Assembly (NCBI GenBank): GCA_002437305.1
Contig: DJOW01000044.1
Span: 1 to 23,579 of the forward strand
Direction of reading: 5' to 3'
DNA length: 23,579 nt
From: Bacteroidales bacterium UBA6428
GTDB lineage: Bacteria > Bacteroidota > Bacteroidia > Bacteroidales > UBA932
Numbering within the stretch: the stretch's first letter is position 1; each line of letters starts with the position of its first letter. This document shows, one piece after another, positions 22,054 to 23,579 of this stretch. The notes beneath the pieces were generated by a model. It searched no databases and was not told the DNA's origin. It saw nothing but the letters and a program-made list of their open reading frames with translations. The translations under genes were made by a program, and so were the position numbers.

Positions 22054-23469
22054 ATGAGAAGAATAGATTGTTTTATCCCGTTCGTGAACGAAGAGCAAGT
22101 TTCTGTTACTTTGGCCAACCTTACCGCTGAGGAGGAGGTCTCCAAGGTGGAGTTTGTCGAAGCTTCGACTTTTAAGAGCACTGCCAGCATGAGAAAGATC
22201 GCCCAGGCTGCGACGGCTCCATTCACAATGATTTACACCAAAACTACAGAATTGGTCTTTGGACGTTTCGCGTTGGAACGTTTTCTTGCCATAGCGGAGG
22301 ATTCGTCTGCGGCCATGGTCTATGCCGACCACTTCAACGAAATTGACGGCAGCCGCGCGTTCGCTCCTGTCATAGACTGCCAGGAGGGGGCATTGCGTGA
22401 TGACTTTGATTTTGGGTCGGTTCTTATCTACAGGACAGACGCCCTTAGGGAGGCTGTGGCCAGAATGGACAGCGACTATGAATATGCCGGTCTCTACGAC
22501 TTGAGGCTCAAGGTGTCACAAAAAGGCAGCCTTGTCCACATAAATGAATACCTCTACTACGAGGTCGAGACCGACACACGCAAGTCCGGTGAGAAACTGT
22601 TCGACTATGTGGATCCAAAGAATCGAGCGGTCCAGATAGAGATGGAGAAGGTTTGCACCAGGCATCTTAAAGATGTTGGAGGTTACCTTGAGCCGAAATT
22701 CAAGCACATTGAATTCTCTGACGACACATTTGAATATGAGGCATCGGTAGTCATACCGTGCAAGAACAGGGTCCGCACGATAGGAGACGCTTTGGCTTCC
22801 GCGTTGGGACAGAAGACCTCTTTTAAATATAATGTTATCGTGGTAGATGACAATTCGACCGACGGCACAGTGGATGTGATAAAGAAGTTCCTTGACGATC
22901 CGAAACTTGTCTACATCGCTCAGGACAAGAGCTATCACGCCATAGGAGGCAACTGGAACGCAGCTTTGCACCATCCAAAGTGCGGCAAGTTCGCCATTCA
23001 GCTTGATTCCGATGATGTCTATTCTGATGAGAACACGGTGCAGAAGTTTGTGGACGCGTTCTATTCTCAGAATTGCGCGATGGTAGTCGGAACTTACAGA
23101 ATGACCAATTTCAAAATGGAAACATTGCCACCGGGAATAATCGACCATCGTGAGTGGACTCCGGATAACGGCCGCAACAACGCTCTCCGAATCAATGGTC
23201 TTGGCGCCCCTCGTGGATTCTATGTTCCGATGCTCCGTACAATCAACTTCCCTACGACCAAGTACGGAGAGGATTATGCGGTCGGCCTTCGTGTCTCTAG
23301 AGAGTACCAGATAGGTAGAATTTACGATGTCGTGTATAATTGCCGTCGTTGGGACGATAATTCCGATGCTTCGCTCGACATCGACAAAGTAAACGCTAAC
23401 AACTTGTATAAGGATAGGATACGTACTTGGGAGCTTCAGGCAAGAATCAAGATGAATAAAAAAAGTTGA
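22054..23469 (+). CDS. family 2 glycosyltransferase with a degenerate N-terminal GT domain
   Basis: Cytoplasmic or membrane-associated protein of 471 aa. The C-terminal half is a standard GT-A glycosyltransferase: SVVIPCKNRVRTIGDAL (231-247), VVDDNSTDGT (263-272) and the nucleotide-sugar/metal motif LDSDD (317-321), followed by the GEDYAVGLRVS acceptor-side segment. The first 200 residues look like a second GT2 fold without a proper DxD (VYADHF at 89-94 stands in its place), probably non-catalytic. Such proteins usually build surface glycans, but no glycan cluster is visible here and the sugar is unknown. It starts from its own promoter and ends 17 bp before a strong promoter for the next unit. 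Confidence 0.85.
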   Translation: MRRIDCFIPFVNEEQVSVTLANLTAEEEVSKVEFVEASTFKSTASMRKIAQAATAPFTMIYTKTTELVFGRFALERFLAIAEDSSAAMVYADHFNEIDGSRAFAPVIDCQEGALRDDFDFGSVLIYRTDALREAVARMDSDYEYAGLYDLRLKVSQKGSLVHINEYLYYEVETDTRKSGEKLFDYVDPKNRAVQIEMEKVCTRHLKDVGGYLEPKFKHIEFSDDTFEYEASVVIPCKNRVRTIGDALASALGQKTSFKYNVIVVDDNSTDGTVDVIKKFLDDPKLVYIAQDKSYHAIGGNWNAALHHPKCGKFAIQLDSDDVYSDENTVQKFVDAFYSQNCAMVVGTYRMTNFKMETLPPGIIDHREWTPDNGRNNALRINGLGAPRGFYVPMLRTINFPTTKYGEDYAVGLRVSREYQIGRIYDVVYNCRRWDDNSDASLDIDKVNANNLYKDRIRTWELQARIKMNKKS

Positions 23470-23486
23470 AAATTTTTGAGAAAAAG

Positions 23487-23517
23487 TTTGCAGGTTCAAA
23501 AATAATGTCTACCTTTG
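23487..23517 (+). promoter_or_regulatory. full-consensus promoter, probably of an rRNA operon
   Basis: TTTG (23487-23490), 19 bp and TACCTTTG (23510-23517) give a perfect match to the Bacteroidetes housekeeping promoter. The A-rich run just upstream (23470-23485) could act as an UP-like element. From memory, its wording resembles promoters in front of Bacteroidales 16S rRNA genes. The transcript leaves the window. Confidence 0.75.
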
Positions 23518-23579
23518 CATTCCCGTTCGGAACGAAACACAAACGATCTGAACAGGAATGCAAAACAAGTTCATTGAAA
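23518..23579 (+). other. structured leader of the transcript leaving the window
   Basis: GCATTCC and GTTC (23517-23523, 23525-23528) pair with GAAC and GGAATGC (23550-23553, 23555-23561), forming an 11-bp stem with one mismatch and a 21-nt loop right at the predicted 5' end. The final AAGTTCATTGAAA resembles the leader motif I associate with Bacteroidales rrn operons. An ATG at 23558 opens a frame to the window end, but it lies inside the stem, so a short protein start is the weaker reading. Confidence 0.4.

Overview
This is a chromosomal segment of a member of the Bacteroidetes, most likely Bacteroidales. Three things point there. Intergenic regions carry the Bacteroidetes-type promoter (TTTG or TTG, about 20 bp, then TAnnTTTG). 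Clear Shine-Dalgarno sequences are absent. The gene set is typical: Bacteroidetes-type ArgE, a tricorn-like S41 protease, a DPM-type glycosyltransferase next to dihydroorotase, and a NahK-like kinase. Base composition looks near 50% GC in genes, with AT-rich spacers. Most of the window is housekeeping DNA; the odd material is in the spacers, in a few gene ends and in a genome-wide short-word bias.

Layout. 1-530: a promoter followed at once by a strong terminator (possible small RNA), then a geneless stretch with one weak 53-codon ORF. 566-2785 (-): UvrD/PcrA helicase with a duplicated start region. 2790-3428: a long spacer with a promoter and an array of diverged repeats of exactly 123 bp period, forming the leader of argE (3429-4472, +). 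4533-8264 (-): a three-gene operon (NahK-like sugar kinase, exported dipeptide epimerase, exported transglutaminase-like protein) that looks like cell-wall peptide and amino-sugar salvage. 8448-9440 (+): a YqiA-like esterase fused to a nucleotidase-like HAD domain. 9445-10572 (-): Gfo/Idh/MocA oxidoreductase whose C-terminus is built from a palindromic repeat. 10630-14540 (+): ClC transporter translationally coupled to the RNA-binding protein Tex. 14679-15608 (+): EamA/DMT transporter. 15695-15955 (-): an antitoxin without a toxin, behind a palindromic operator. 15996-16452: a decayed spacer with a second copy of the 123-bp repeat, a palindromic repeat and a tRNA-Leu-like fragment. 16453-21934 (-): tricorn-like protease, DPM-like glycosyltransferase and dihydroorotase, closely packed. 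22054-23469 (+): double-domain family 2 glycosyltransferase. 23487-end: a consensus promoter and structured leader that probably belongs to an rRNA operon starting just outside the window.

The two most unusual signals are the 123-bp-period repeat family, found at two places 13 kb apart, and the strong excess of the word GAATATGCC / GGCATATTC (and its core GAATAT) in all reading frames and on both strands. All counts were made by eye, and family assignments come from motif recognition without database searches.
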